A stretch of DNA of 64,000 nt from Corynebacterium callunae DSM 20147. Its GTDB lineage: Bacteria > Actinomycetota > Actinomycetes > Mycobacteriales > Mycobacteriaceae. A model generated the notes under the pieces. It saw only the letters and a list, made by a program, of their open reading frames with translations. It was not told the origin of the DNA and made no database searches. The stretch covers positions 1,674,001-1,738,000 of the forward strand of contig NC_020506.1 in assembly GCF_000344785.1 (NCBI RefSeq). The letters run 5' to 3'. Positions 1 to 8,468 of this stretch are shown here, in pieces. A program made the translations under genes and the position numbers. The stretch's first letter is position 1. Each line of letters starts with the position of its first letter.

Positions 1-895
1 GCGGATCGTCGCGATTAACCCACGCTTCACTTTCCCAGGCGCCTACATCTGCAATTTGCAGGTTGCCATTGGTGGCAATTGCGTTGAGATCAGAACCTTT
101 AGGCCAGACAGTTACTTCTTCCTCGATGGCCTTATCACCGCTATAAAACTCATTGGGAATTAGTTTTACTTCCCCGAATTCGCCTACGGAATCGATTTTA
201 TAAGGGCCAAATGAAACCTGGAGAGCAGGGTTAAAGCTTTCGAGTTGGTATCCGTCATTCCAAATTTGAGCAACTGTTTCTAGCGCTACGGAATCTTTGT
301 TATGCAAAGCCGTATTAAGCGCGTCCAAAGTTATACCAGCTTCTGCCGCGATAGCGTGGGCTGGCAACACTGTGCCCTGATCAAAGAGATAACGCCAGCG
401 CTCCCCCTGATCTTCCTTGAATACCACGGTGGCAATATTGGAACCAGAGACGCAGTCGACTCTTTCGATTTGCTCTGCCAAAGGGACCTGAGATTTAAAG
501 GTGCCAGGCATCTGAGCAGCAGTAGCTGCTAAGAGGAAGTCATCACAAACCACTGGCTGACCATCAGAGTATTTGGCATCGGGATTAATCGTGTAGATAA
601 CCTGACGGTTAATTCCAGGTAGCACCTGCGCAGAGGCGAGGTCAGTATTGGGAATCATTTGGCCAGATGGACCTTGGACATAAACGCCTGGGTAAAGACG
701 TGCTGAAAGCAGGCCGGCTTCTGTTGCTACACCCCTTAAGGAAGCAGCATTTGTGGTGGAGAGCGATGAATTAACCGCGTAGCCAAATTGGCTGGTTTGG
801 TGGCTTGTGGGTTGTTCCCCTGCCTCACCGCAGCTAGCCAGCAACAAGGATGTCGCTATAAGTGTCACTACACTGCGTGACTTAGCAAACCTCAT
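1..895 (-). CDS. ABC transporter peptide-binding lipoprotein (partial, C-terminus outside window)
   Basis: Extracytoplasmic solute-binding protein, SBP_bac_5 type, that should deliver oligopeptides or similar ligands to an ABC permease. Reading leftwards from ATG at 895, the product begins MRFAKSRSVVTLIATSLLLA and then SC, so it has a basic n-region, a hydrophobic core and a lipobox (LLASC): a lipoprotein anchored outside the membrane. Further in come the family-typical INRQVIYTINPDAKYSDGQP segment and a cysteine pair. About 298 residues are visible and the frame is open to base 1; the family is usually 500-550 residues, so roughly half is missing. It lies downstream of secF on the same strand, separated by a hairpin. 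No permease genes are visible here. The substrate is not determined. Confidence 0.85.
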   Translation of the reverse strand, partial: MRFAKSRSVVTLIATSLLLASCGEAGEQPTSHQTSQFGYAVNSSLSTTNAASLRGVATEAGLLSARLYPGVYVQGPSGQMIPNTDLASAQVLPGINRQVIYTINPDAKYSDGQPVVCDDFLLAATAAQMPGTFKSQVPLAEQIERVDCVSGSNIATVVFKEDQGERWRYLFDQGTVLPAHAIAAEAGITLDALNTALHNKDSVALETVAQIWNDGYQLESFNPALQVSFGPYKIDSVGEFGEVKLIPNEFYSGDKAIEEEVTVWPKGSDLNAIATNGNLQIADVGAWESEAWVNRDDP

Positions 896-968
896 GTGCG
901 CAGTACCCAGCCTTTCCAAAATTCTATTAGATCCGCAATTATACGGATGTCGCCCCAGAAAGTGGCAA

Positions 969-1002
969 ATCCCGCCGGCAGTGCTGAAACTGCTGACGGG
1001 AT
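969..1002 (-). terminator. Hairpin after secF
   Basis: Arms ATCCCG and CGGGAT enclose a further GCAGT/ACTGC pairing. On the minus strand only a short TTT follows, so it may be a weak terminator or a 3' end stabiliser between secF and the lipoprotein gene. Confidence 0.45.
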
Positions 1003-1016
1003 CTAAAAAAGAAAGA

Positions 1017-2222
1017 TTAACTTCTACCAGGTCGCCACGTACCACCGGAACGGTGATCATCAATCACTGGCTTGGTGATGTTGCGCTTCTTTGGCGCTTC
1101 ATCTGCAGCAGGGGCACTCTCATGCTCCCCAGTGACCGCGCCGAGTGGCACGGCAGGGGTGGCGTCGATAAGCGCGTTCTTTTCCTGCCTGGAAGCAACA
1201 ACCTCAGCGGTGTGCTTCTTGGTTTTGGACAGGCGGGTCTTGAGGCTGACCAGCAATGGGGTCGCGAGGAATACGGAGGAGAAGGTGCCTTCGATAACGC
1301 CGATGAGCTGGATCAGCGCAAGGTCCTTCAAGGTGCCCACGCCCATCATCCATACTGCAACAACCATCAAGGCGATAATTGGCAGCGCGGAAATAATGGT
1401 GGTGGAAATAGAACGCATGAAGGTCTGGTTAACCGCCAGGTTTGCCTGTTCGGCATAGGTGCGACGGTGACTACCCTCGTAACCAGCAGTGTTTTCGCGG
1501 ACTTTGTCAAAAACCACCACGGTGTCGTAGATGGAGAAGGTCAGCACCGTCAGCAAACCGATAACAGTTGCTGGAGAAACCTCAAGGCCAATCACTGCAT
1601 AGGTGCCGGCGATAATAATGCCGTCAACTACCAAAGCGAGCATGGCCGCGATTGCCATTTCGCGCTCCAGGCGGAAAGCAATATAGATTGCTGCAACCAC
1701 CAAGAAAGCGATGAGAGCAAGGACCATACGCTGAGTGATGGTGGAACCCCAGGACTCCGAAACAGTGGAGTTACCGATAGCATCGGGGCTGGGCTGGCCC
1801 TCAGCGTTGAGAGGTTGGAATTCCTCATAAATGGCCAGGCGAGCTTTTTCAATCTGCTCATCGCTAAGGCGCTCGGAATGGATTTCCAGAGTACGGGACT
1901 CGCCGGAGCCAACGATCTGCACGGTTTCCGGCTCAACGCCGGTAGCTTCGACGAAGGTTTCTTCAACTGCCGTGGTGGAATAATCCGCCGCTGGCATGTT
2001 CATCTTGGTGCCGCCCTCAAAGTCGATGCTCAGAGAGAATCCGCGCAACGCAATGAAAAGGATAGACACAATCAGCAGAGCTGCAGTGATCCAGTACCAA
2101 ATTTTTGATTTTCCAATGAAGTCAATGCCACCGTCACCGGTGTAAAGACTATTAAAAAGGCCACCTTTAGACTTCACTTGTGGTTTCTCCTGAGAAACTT
2201 GGGAAGCTGATGATTCAGTCAT
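1017..2222 (-). CDS. secF: Protein translocase subunit SecF
   Basis: SecF works with SecD as a proton-motive-force-driven accessory of SecYEG that pulls exported proteins across the membrane. The 401-residue product has TM1 near residues 40-60 (WYWITAALLIVSILFIALRG), the FEGGTKM motif just after it, a periplasmic domain of about 100 residues, then five further membrane segments including the conserved SIYDTVVVFDKVREN stretch. A charged cytoplasmic tail of about 70 residues follows, rich in Ala, Pro and Lys. ATG at 2222 is preceded by AGGAGG located inside the last codons of secD, five bases after the secD stop, so the two are translationally linked. Order yajC-secD-secF is the common bacterial one. 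Confidence 0.96.
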   Translation of the reverse strand: MTESSASQVSQEKPQVKSKGGLFNSLYTGDGGIDFIGKSKIWYWITAALLIVSILFIALRGFSLSIDFEGGTKMNMPAADYSTTAVEETFVEATGVEPETVQIVGSGESRTLEIHSERLSDEQIEKARLAIYEEFQPLNAEGQPSPDAIGNSTVSESWGSTITQRMVLALIAFLVVAAIYIAFRLEREMAIAAMLALVVDGIIIAGTYAVIGLEVSPATVIGLLTVLTFSIYDTVVVFDKVRENTAGYEGSHRRTYAEQANLAVNQTFMRSISTTIISALPIIALMVVAVWMMGVGTLKDLALIQLIGVIEGTFSSVFLATPLLVSLKTRLSKTKKHTAEVVASRQEKNALIDATPAVPLGAVTGEHESAPAADEAPKKRNITKPVIDDHRSGGTWRPGRS

Positions 2223-2227
2223 TGCTC

Positions 2228-4180
2228 TTAATCCTCCTTCTTCTCAGAGTCCACTGATTCCACTGATTGCCCAGCGCTTGCAGAGCCCGCCGGCGCTGTG
2301 GCGCCCGCAGAGCCCGCAGTAGCAGAGCTTGCAGAAGCTGCCTCGCTAGCGTGGATCTTCTTCAAAAACTCTGGCTCGTCAAGTTCACCATTGGCACGGC
2401 GCTGCTCAACCAACTTATAAACCCGGCCCATGCCGTTGACTGATGCCTTTGCAAAGAATGGATTACGTGAAGCCAGAATAACCAAAGGAGCGGTGACAAA
2501 GAAGGTGACCACCAAGTCGAATACGGTGGTCAAACCGAGGGTGAAGGCAAAGCCCTTAACCTCGCCGACGGCCAGCAGGTAGATAACAATAGCGCCCAAA
2601 AGGGTGACCATGTTACCGGTGACAATGGTGCGCTTGGCGCTGTCCCATGCCCGCGGTGCGGCGGAACGGAAGGAACGGCCCTCGCGAATTTCATCCTTAA
2701 TGCGCTCATAGAAGACCACAAAGGAGTCCGCGGTGGTACCAATACCAATGATCAAACCAGCGATGCCGGCTAGATCCAGGGAGTATCCAATCCAACGTCC
2801 CAGCAGAATCAGGGAGCCATAAACCAGCACGCCAGCTGCAAAGAGGGTGAAGAGGGAGATAAATCCGAAGAAGCGGTAGTAAGCAAAGACGAAGATAGCA
2901 ACCAGTGCCAAGCCGACAAGACCTGCAATCAAACCAGCCTTCAGCGATGCCGCACCCAATGAAGGTGGCACGGTAGTGGTTGTACCGCCACGCTCGCCGT
3001 TTTCACCGGCAAAGCTCAATGGCAGAGCACCATAACGAAGGTTGTTAGCCAATTCCTGTGCTTCGGTTTGAGTGAAGTCACCAGTGATAGAGGTGGCAGA
3101 ACCAACTGGAGTTGCGGACTGAATAACAGGCGCGGAAATTACCTCGGAGTCCAAGGTGATGGCAATCTGCTGCTGCAGGTACTGGTTGGTCAGTGCAGCC
3201 CAGGTAGCAGAGCCCTGCTCACCCTCGCCGGACTTGAAAGCAAAGCTGATTTCCATCTGGCCAGTCTGAGTATTAAAGCCACCGGTGATCGGACGATCGG
3301 TGTCAATCTCATTACCAGTGAGGCGGGCACCGTTTTCTTCGTCGGTTTCACCATTTAGCAGCGGCACTGGATCAAGAATGTAGACGCCACCCGCTGCTGG
3401 ATCACAGGCCACCAAAGGCAGCTTGGGATCATCGGTACCAGCGATGGGATCAAGACCATCAGCATCACACTGCATCAAAGAACTTGCTGCAATCTGAGTG
3501 GTGGGGTCAGTTGATTGACGATCCCCACGCAGCATTTCAGTGGTTTCTTGACGGCGCTGTGTGGCTTCAATGGAGTTTGCTGGCTCTGCCAAAGGAGTTG
3601 CAGAAACGGTTGGTGCCTCAGTTGCTGCTGGTGCTTCAGTGCCTGCCGCCTCGGCTTGTGCTGTGGCAGATTGGGCTACTGCGGTGTTCATCTCGCTCAA
3701 TGCGGCATTTGCCTGCTCAGCGGTGATCACACCATATTCCACCCAACGATTGGCCATTTCCTGCAATGCTGGCATCAACGTGGTGGTATCTGGCATGCCA
3801 GCTTGTCCCACCGGACGGAAATTCAGCTGCGAGGTCTGACCAAGTGCCTGGGCCTGCGAGGTGTCCTCGCCAGGAACGGTGATGACCAGGGTGTTTCCAT
3901 CAGCAACGACACTTGCACCACTAACACCCATGCCATTAACACGGTTTTCCAAAATGGTGCGAGCTTGATTGAGCTGATCCTGCGTTGGCTCCTCACCCTG
4001 AGGAACCAGGGTGACACGAGTTCCGCCCTGGAGATCAATACCCAGCTTTGGAGTAGCTGAACGATCACCTGTAAATAGTACGAGCGCATAAACACCGACA
4101 ACGATGAGCAAAAACACTGCAATTGCACGTTTTGGCCATCGTTCCCAAGCACTAGCGGCACGCTTTTTCTGCCGAGCCAA
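2228..4180 (-). CDS. secD: Protein translocase subunit SecD
   Basis: Partner of SecF in the Sec holotranslocon. I take the TTG at 4180 as start (product MARQKKRAASAWERW...): AAAGGAG lies about six bases upstream and the 650-residue length fits the family, whereas an ATG at 4291 would add 37 residues of non-conserved sequence. TM1 is near residues 16-36, followed by LGIDLQGGTRV (the D1 signature) and a large periplasmic P1 domain, then five C-terminal membrane segments. Two oddities: an Ala/Thr/Pro/Glu-rich low-complexity stretch inserted in the periplasmic part, and a Ser/Ala/Gly-rich C-terminal tail of about 50 residues. Both look like flexible linkers. Confidence 0.95.
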   Translation of the reverse strand: MARQKKRAASAWERWPKRAIAVFLLIVVGVYALVLFTGDRSATPKLGIDLQGGTRVTLVPQGEEPTQDQLNQARTILENRVNGMGVSGASVVADGNTLVITVPGEDTSQAQALGQTSQLNFRPVGQAGMPDTTTLMPALQEMANRWVEYGVITAEQANAALSEMNTAVAQSATAQAEAAGTEAPAATEAPTVSATPLAEPANSIEATQRRQETTEMLRGDRQSTDPTTQIAASSLMQCDADGLDPIAGTDDPKLPLVACDPAAGGVYILDPVPLLNGETDEENGARLTGNEIDTDRPITGGFNTQTGQMEISFAFKSGEGEQGSATWAALTNQYLQQQIAITLDSEVISAPVIQSATPVGSATSITGDFTQTEAQELANNLRYGALPLSFAGENGERGGTTTTVPPSLGAASLKAGLIAGLVGLALVAIFVFAYYRFFGFISLFTLFAAGVLVYGSLILLGRWIGYSLDLAGIAGLIIGIGTTADSFVVFYERIKDEIREGRSFRSAAPRAWDSAKRTIVTGNMVTLLGAIVIYLLAVGEVKGFAFTLGLTTVFDLVVTFFVTAPLVILASRNPFFAKASVNGMGRVYKLVEQRRANGELDEPEFLKKIHASEAASASSATAGSAGATAPAGSASAGQSVESVDSEKKED

Positions 4181-4450
4181 GTAACTCTCCTTTAAAATAG
4201 TGGTCTTTTTCAACCCCAAAAAGCTAAAGCGCTTTTCGACGCCCACCTGCGTGGGTGCCCCACAAGGTAACCAGGGGTTACCTGCAGTCACGGCACCCCG
4301 GAAGAACTCCGAGGTGAGCTAAAAAATTTCTGGCGCTTACCGTCGAATATGGTACGCCATCGGTGTTGTTTTGCATTGGGATGTCCCTGTGAGTCCCCAC
4401 TCTTTTTTCAGTGGTAGCAACCCGCAAGAATTTTTCAGCCAATAGGCCAA
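4181..4450 (-). promoter_or_regulatory. Long leader between yajC and secD with stacked hairpins
   Basis: The 327 bases between yajC and the chosen secD start hold the yajC terminator and then about 270 bases with no gene. Near secD on the minus strand there are two successive hairpins: AGGTAACC/GGTTACCT (8 bp, loop CCT, around 4263-4281) and CACCCAC/GTGGGCG (around 4242-4259). The small frame at 4278-4460 has no recognisable features. secD therefore probably has its own promoter and a structured 5' leader, but I see no convincing -35/-10 pair. Confidence 0.35.
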
Positions 4451-4498
4451 AAGAAAACACCTTCCTGGCAGGATTTTATTAATCCCACCCGAAGGTGT
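4451..4498 (-). terminator. Terminator of yajC
   Basis: Minus-strand hairpin with outer arms ACACCTTC (4491-4498 side) and GAAGGTGT (4457-4464 side), a mostly paired inner stem GGTGGGATT/AATCCTGCC, loop AATAA, then TTTTCTTTT. It begins about 10 bases after the yajC stop and separates yajC from secD. Confidence 0.8.
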
Positions 4499-4507
4499 CC
4501 ATATTAT

Positions 4508-4858
4508 CTAGAGATTTTCAGGGTGCCCCTGACCACGACCATCATTATCTTCTTCGATATCGCGTTCAAGGTTTTCCTCAGCCACAATCTGTGGTGCTGC
4601 TGCCTTGGTCAAAATACGAACCACAGCGAGCTTCTCAAAAGTGCTGCGCACACCTGGTGCGATTTCCAGATCAACGGTTTCCGGGGTGGTTGCTACCACG
4701 GTTGCGTGCTGTCCAGAAGTAGTAACTACCCGATCACCGGGCACCAATGATTCCTGCAGTTTATGAATCTCCGACATCTTGGCGCGCTGACGGCGGCTCA
4801 TCAAAAATGAGGGAATGATAAGGATGGCAAGGAGAATAATCAGAAACAGGATGTCCAT
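4508..4858 (-). CDS. yajC: Preprotein translocase subunit YajC
   Basis: Small single-span membrane protein that associates with SecDF-YidC. The 116-residue product starts with one hydrophobic helix (residues 3-20, ILFLIILLAILIIPSF), then SRRQRAKMSEIHKLQESL and the hallmark VPGDRVVTTSGQ...A(T/V) beta segment. The acidic tail (DIEEDNDGRG) is not conserved. It sits between ruvB and secD on the same strand, but a strong terminator follows, so coupling with secDF is weaker than in the classical operon. Confidence 0.94.
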   Translation of the reverse strand: MDILFLIILLAILIIPSFLMSRRQRAKMSEIHKLQESLVPGDRVVTTSGQHATVVATTPETVDLEIAPGVRSTFEKLAVVRILTKAAAPQIVAEENLERDIEEDNDGRGQGHPENL

Positions 4859-4918
4859 GCTTAGCTAGTTTGCCAGACGATAGCTAAATCTTCTCGCCCG
4901 GGTGTACTAGCAGCCCAT

Positions 4919-6010
4919 TTAATAATCTCCGATGGTGCCCTCTGGTGGCTCCAAACCAAGGTGTCGCCATGCTGTTGCAGTAGCCACTCGCCCACGTCCA
5001 GTCCTGGCAATCATCCCGGCGCGCACCAAATAGGGTTCGCATACTTCTTCCACAGTTGCTGCTTCTTCACCAACTGCGACCGCCAAAGTATTAACACCTA
5101 CCGGCCCACCACCATGTCCACGGATAAGTGCATCTAGTACCGCACGGTCCAAGCGGTCTAAGCCCAACTCATCAACGTCAAAAACAATCAGTGCTGCATT
5201 AGCTGCACCCATATTGATGTGTCCATCGGCATGGACCTCTGCAAAGTCGCGGACACGACGTAACAAGCGGTTGGCAATACGAGGTGTGCCACGGGAACGT
5301 GAGGCAATTTCTACCGCGGCGTCATCATCAATGCCGACGTTGAGGATCTTGGCGGTGCGCTTGACTACTTTGGTGAGGTCTGCAACATCATAAAATTCCA
5401 TTTGGGCGGTAAAGCCGAAGCGGTCACGCAAGGGGCCGGTGAGCATGCCCGAGCGAGTGGTTGCTCCCACCAAGGTAAATGGTGGAATTTCTAGTGGAAT
5501 GGAGGTAGCGCCTGGTCCCTTGCCCACGATGACATCGATGCGGAAATCTTCCATGGCCATATAGAGCATTTCTTCGGCCGGGCGCGCAATGCGGTGGATC
5601 TCATCAATAAATAGGACATCACCCTCCATAAGGTTGGATAACATCGCTGCCAAGTCACCAGCACGTTCAAGAGCAGGGCCAGAGGTCATGCGCAGGCTGG
5701 TGCCCAGCTCTTGGGCAATAATCATGGCCATGGTGGTTTTGCCCAAGCCGGGTGGACCAGACAGCAACACATGGTCTGGGACGACGCCGCGCTTTTTGGC
5801 TCCGGTTAGTACCAAACTGAGCTGATCACGAACCTTCGGCTGGCCAATAAACTCCTGGAGGGACTTTGGGCGCAGGGTGGTTTCAGCTTCATGCTCATCA
5901 GGCAAGATATTGGCTTCCACGCTGGCATCAAGTGCACGGCCTACACCACCATTGCGGCGTGGTGGAATGCCACCGGGAATTTCAAATTCCGTCTTCTCAA
6001 TATCTGACAT
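4919..6010 (-). CDS. ruvB: Holliday junction branch migration helicase RuvB
   Basis: Hexameric AAA+ motor that, with RuvA, drives branch migration of Holliday junctions during recombinational repair. The 363-residue product carries [12 protein letters not shown], the Walker [10 protein letters not shown], Walker [11 protein letters not shown], sensor 1 GATTRSG and the arginine finger/sensor 2 region [18 protein letters not shown], followed by the C-terminal winged helix (GRVAT...H). ATG at 6010 lies 14 bases after the ruvA stop. The set ruvC-ruvA-ruvB is in the classical order and close enough to be one transcript. Confidence 0.98.
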   Translation of the reverse strand: MSDIEKTEFEIPGGIPPRRNGGVGRALDASVEANILPDEHEAETTLRPKSLQEFIGQPKVRDQLSLVLTGAKKRGVVPDHVLLSGPPGLGKTTMAMIIAQELGTSLRMTSGPALERAGDLAAMLSNLMEGDVLFIDEIHRIARPAEEMLYMAMEDFRIDVIVGKGPGATSIPLEIPPFTLVGATTRSGMLTGPLRDRFGFTAQMEFYDVADLTKVVKRTAKILNVGIDDDAAVEIASRSRGTPRIANRLLRRVRDFAEVHADGHINMGAANAALIVFDVDELGLDRLDRAVLDALIRGHGGGPVGVNTLAVAVGEEAATVEEVCEPYLVRAGMIARTGRGRVATATAWRHLGLEPPEGTIGDY

Positions 6011-6024
6011 CTTTTAAGCCCCGC

Positions 6025-6645
6025 CTACTTTCCACTGAGTTTCGCCAAGGCGGCACGCAGCGCGCCACTGGTGTCTAGGCCAGGATCAACACTAAGAACA
6101 AAGGTGACGGCTTCTTCTGATTGCTTCTCGCTAAAGCCTAATCCGATTAGTGCTTGAGTGACTTGTTCAACCACTACTACCGACGCAACTGGAGTATCGC
6201 CTAGTGAAAGCTGTGGCTGGTTGGGGTCAACCACTCCAGCGCTAAAGGCAGCTACCTTGTCTTTTAACTCGACAATCAAACGATCTGCCATTCGCTTGCC
6301 CACACCAGGCACCCTTTGCAAGGTCTTAGAATCACCATTGCCTATTGCTTGGGCGATTTCCAATGGACTCAACACTGATTCGCAAGCCAAGGCGAGCCGG
6401 GGGCCAAGACCAGACACCGTTTGCAGCACTGCAAACATCTCGCGGGATTCATTGTCGATAAATCCATAAAGCTTCATGGCATCTTCACGTACCACCATGG
6501 TGGTAAGAATTAGTGCTTCTTCACCTCTGATAAGGCGCGACAAGGTATTGGGGGTGGTGGTTACCTCATAGCCAACTCCCTGGCATTCAATTACCGCAGA
6601 GCTCAGCCCAATATTAATAACGGTGCCACGGAGTGAAGCGATCAT
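6025..6645 (-). CDS. ruvA: Holliday junction DNA helicase subunit RuvA
   Basis: Tetrameric junction-binding protein that loads RuvB. The 206-residue product shows the N-terminal OB-fold (MIASLRGTVINIG, GVGYEV), the acidic-pin region (REDAMKLYGF), paired helix-hairpin-helix motifs (VSGLGPRLALA and VPGVGKRMADRLIVELK) and the C-terminal RuvB-binding three-helix domain (ALIGLGFSEKQSEEAV). All hallmarks are intact. The start ATG at 6645 has an AGGAGAG-type ribosome site just upstream. Confidence 0.98.
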   Translation of the reverse strand: MIASLRGTVINIGLSSAVIECQGVGYEVTTTPNTLSRLIRGEEALILTTMVVREDAMKLYGFIDNESREMFAVLQTVSGLGPRLALACESVLSPLEIAQAIGNGDSKTLQRVPGVGKRMADRLIVELKDKVAAFSAGVVDPNQPQLSLGDTPVASVVVVEQVTQALIGLGFSEKQSEEAVTFVLSVDPGLDTSGALRAALAKLSGK

Positions 6646-6704
6646 GAAAACTCTCCTGAATTCTAGAAATATGCAGCTTAAAGGTTTATCAAAGGTAGAT
6701 CTGG

Positions 6705-7313
6705 TTATTGCTCAGGGCTATGTGCCTGTTTGGAGTTAAATACCGATTTAGCTTTGCCAAGTCTGCCCTGTTGCTGGCGTCGGTGGTTTTCCAATTCTTT
6801 AACAGAGACTTTGGCCCGCATCAGCATCGGCGCTCGCCAACAGTGACATACTGCCAGGGCTAGTGCGTCGGCAGCATCGGCAGGTTTTGGAGCTTCTGCC
6901 AGACCCAAAATTCTGGTGATCATCACCGTCATTTGTTTCTTATCTGCGCGACCATTGCCTGTGATGGCCTTTTTCACCTCACTGGGGGTGTACATATGCA
7001 CTGGTAGACCACGTTCTGCAGCTGCCAAAATCAGTACACCCACCGCATGTGCGGTGTTCATTACTGTGGAGACATTGCCACGCTCAAAAACTCTTTCAAT
7101 GGCAATGACATCGGGGCTGTATTCATCCATCCACTCGCCCACTGCTTTGTTAAGGCGCAGCAGTCGTTCGGCTAATTCTGCTTCTGAGGGTGTACGTACC
7201 ACTCCTACGGAGACTGGATAAACGGTGCGACCACGACCGGCTTGGACAACGGAAAGTCCACAGCGAGTTAGGCCTGGGTCAATCCCCATCACCCTTAGTC
7301 CCTCATGGTTCAT
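6705..7313 (-). CDS. ruvC: Crossover junction endodeoxyribonuclease RuvC
   Basis: Dimeric RNase H-fold resolvase that cuts Holliday junctions. Motifs: MGIDPGLTRCG (first catalytic Asp), IERVF (Glu), and KKAITGNGRADKKQ with ADAADALALAVCH (the distal Asp pair). Length 202, slightly longer than E. coli because of a basic C-terminal tail ending in HSPEQ. The start is uncertain: ATG at 7313 gives MNHEGLRVMGIDPG, but an in-frame ATG at 7289 directly before GIDPG has GAGGGA upstream and could be the true start. It is the first gene of ruvCAB. Confidence 0.95.
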   Translation of the reverse strand: MNHEGLRVMGIDPGLTRCGLSVVQAGRGRTVYPVSVGVVRTPSEAELAERLLRLNKAVGEWMDEYSPDVIAIERVFERGNVSTVMNTAHAVGVLILAAAERGLPVHMYTPSEVKKAITGNGRADKKQMTVMITRILGLAEAPKPADAADALALAVCHCWRAPMLMRAKVSVKELENHRRQQQGRLGKAKSVFNSKQAHSPEQ

Positions 7314-7344
7314 TTGCGTTTATCCATTCTCACAGCACCCGGTA

Positions 7345-7360
7345 ACGCAGAATTCTGCGT
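7345..7360. promoter_or_regulatory. 16-bp perfect palindrome upstream of ruvC
   Basis: ACGCAGAATTCTGCGT reads the same on both strands and lies about 30 bases before the ruvC start, in the short gap after yebC. It could be an operator or an RNA hairpin. It does not match the LexA box TCGAACANNTGTTCGA. No known regulator is assigned. Confidence 0.35.
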
Positions 7361-7398
7361 ACCACTTCCTTCCACCATTTTTAGCACACAATTGCGAG

Positions 7399-7442
7399 AA
7401 CCCCGCCATTGCCTGCGTTTAAGCACAGATAATGCGGGGTTT
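7399..7442 (-). terminator. Probable terminator of the YebC-family gene
   Basis: Arms AACCCCGC and GCGGGGTT, with ATT/AAT extending the stem, lie shortly after the yebC stop on the minus strand. The tract that follows (CTCGCAATT) is poor in T, so termination may be partial and ruvC could still be read through. Confidence 0.5.
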
Positions 7443-7464
7443 CGCGGGAAAATCGACGTGATGC

Positions 7465-8220
7465 TTAGTCGTTTTCTAGCTCAGCAAGAACCTCATCAGA
7501 GAGGTTGATGTTGGTGTAAACGTTTTGTACGTCATCGGAATCTTCCAAAGCGTCGACGAGCTTGAAGATCTTACGAGCACCTTCAGCGTCCAGTGGAACC
7601 TCTACAGATGCACGGAAATCAGATTCGGAATCTTCAACTTCAATGCCAGCTTCAGTCAAAGCTGCACGCACTGCAGGCATATCAGTTGGTGCACAGGTGA
7701 TCTCAAAAAGCTCGCCGGTATCGGTTACTTCTTCAGCACCTGCTTCGAGTACTGCCATGAGGACGTCATCTTCGGTGAGTTCACCCTTTTGTACGGTGAC
7801 AACACCGGTACGAGTGAACATGTAGGAGACGGAGCCGGACTCGCCGAGGTTGCCACCATTTTTGGTCATGGCGGTACGAACCTCGGTTGCTGCGCGGTTA
7901 CGGTTATCGGTCAAGCACTCAATGAGGACTGCCACACCGTTAGGGCCATAACCTTCGTACATGATGGTGGCCCAGTCTGCGCCACCAGCTTCTTCGCCCG
8001 AGCCACGCTTACGTGCACGTTCGATGTTGTCATTGGGCACAGAAGCCTTTTTGGCCTTCTTGATCATGTCATCAAGAGTTGGGTTGGCTGAAGGGTCGCC
8101 ACCACCGGTACGTGCTGCAACTTCGATGTTCTTGATCAGCTTGGCAAATTCCTTGCCGCGCTTAGCATCGTTAGCTGCCTTCTTGTGCTTGGTGGTAGCC
8201 CATTTGGAGTGGCCTGACAT
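7465..8220 (-). CDS. YebC/PmpR family DNA-binding regulatory protein
   Basis: Member of the widespread YebC family (also TACO1). Family members have been described as transcription regulators and, more recently, as translation factors helping ribosomes through proline-rich sequence. The 251-residue product begins [20 protein letters not shown], the family hallmark, followed by [13 protein letters not shown] and [18 protein letters not shown]. The C-terminal portion is acidic ([19 protein letters not shown]). It lies upstream of ruvCAB, a very common actinobacterial arrangement. A TATACT hexamer at 8396-8401 on the minus strand may be its -10 element; otherwise the 248 bases upstream show nothing distinctive. 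Confidence 0.95.
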   Translation of the reverse strand: MSGHSKWATTKHKKAANDAKRGKEFAKLIKNIEVAARTGGGDPSANPTLDDMIKKAKKASVPNDNIERARKRGSGEEAGGADWATIMYEGYGPNGVAVLIECLTDNRNRAATEVRTAMTKNGGNLGESGSVSYMFTRTGVVTVQKGELTEDDVLMAVLEAGAEEVTDTGELFEITCAPTDMPAVRAALTEAGIEVEDSESDFRASVEVPLDAEGARKIFKLVDALEDSDDVQNVYTNINLSDEVLAELEND

Positions 8221-8468
8221 ATGCTCCCTTTCGTCGTCTATCTTCCATAAACCACCAGCGAAAACACCGAGTTTTTCACGGATGATATCTCTCGTCTCTA
8301 CCGCCTGTAGAAGGTGGGAGCGAGGTTATTCAATCTGTAGTGGCGAAGCCGGGGCAGCTTCTCTGGAAGCGGAGTTGGTAGTTGGAACTGTTTCGAGTAT
8401 ACGCAATGGTCAATCGCGAAATCCTAAAGGTAGGCAGTTTTTAAAGCTAAACCTTTAGTGACTAAAAG

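Noticed and set aside
807..2108. 433-codon plus-strand ORF opposite secF and the lipoprotein gene
   Set aside because: Antisense to intact, strongly conserved genes. No ribosome site, and composition rich in Gly, His and Asn is typical of a shadow frame.
4278..4460. 60-codon ORF between yajC and secD
   Set aside because: No conserved features; lies within the hairpin leader.
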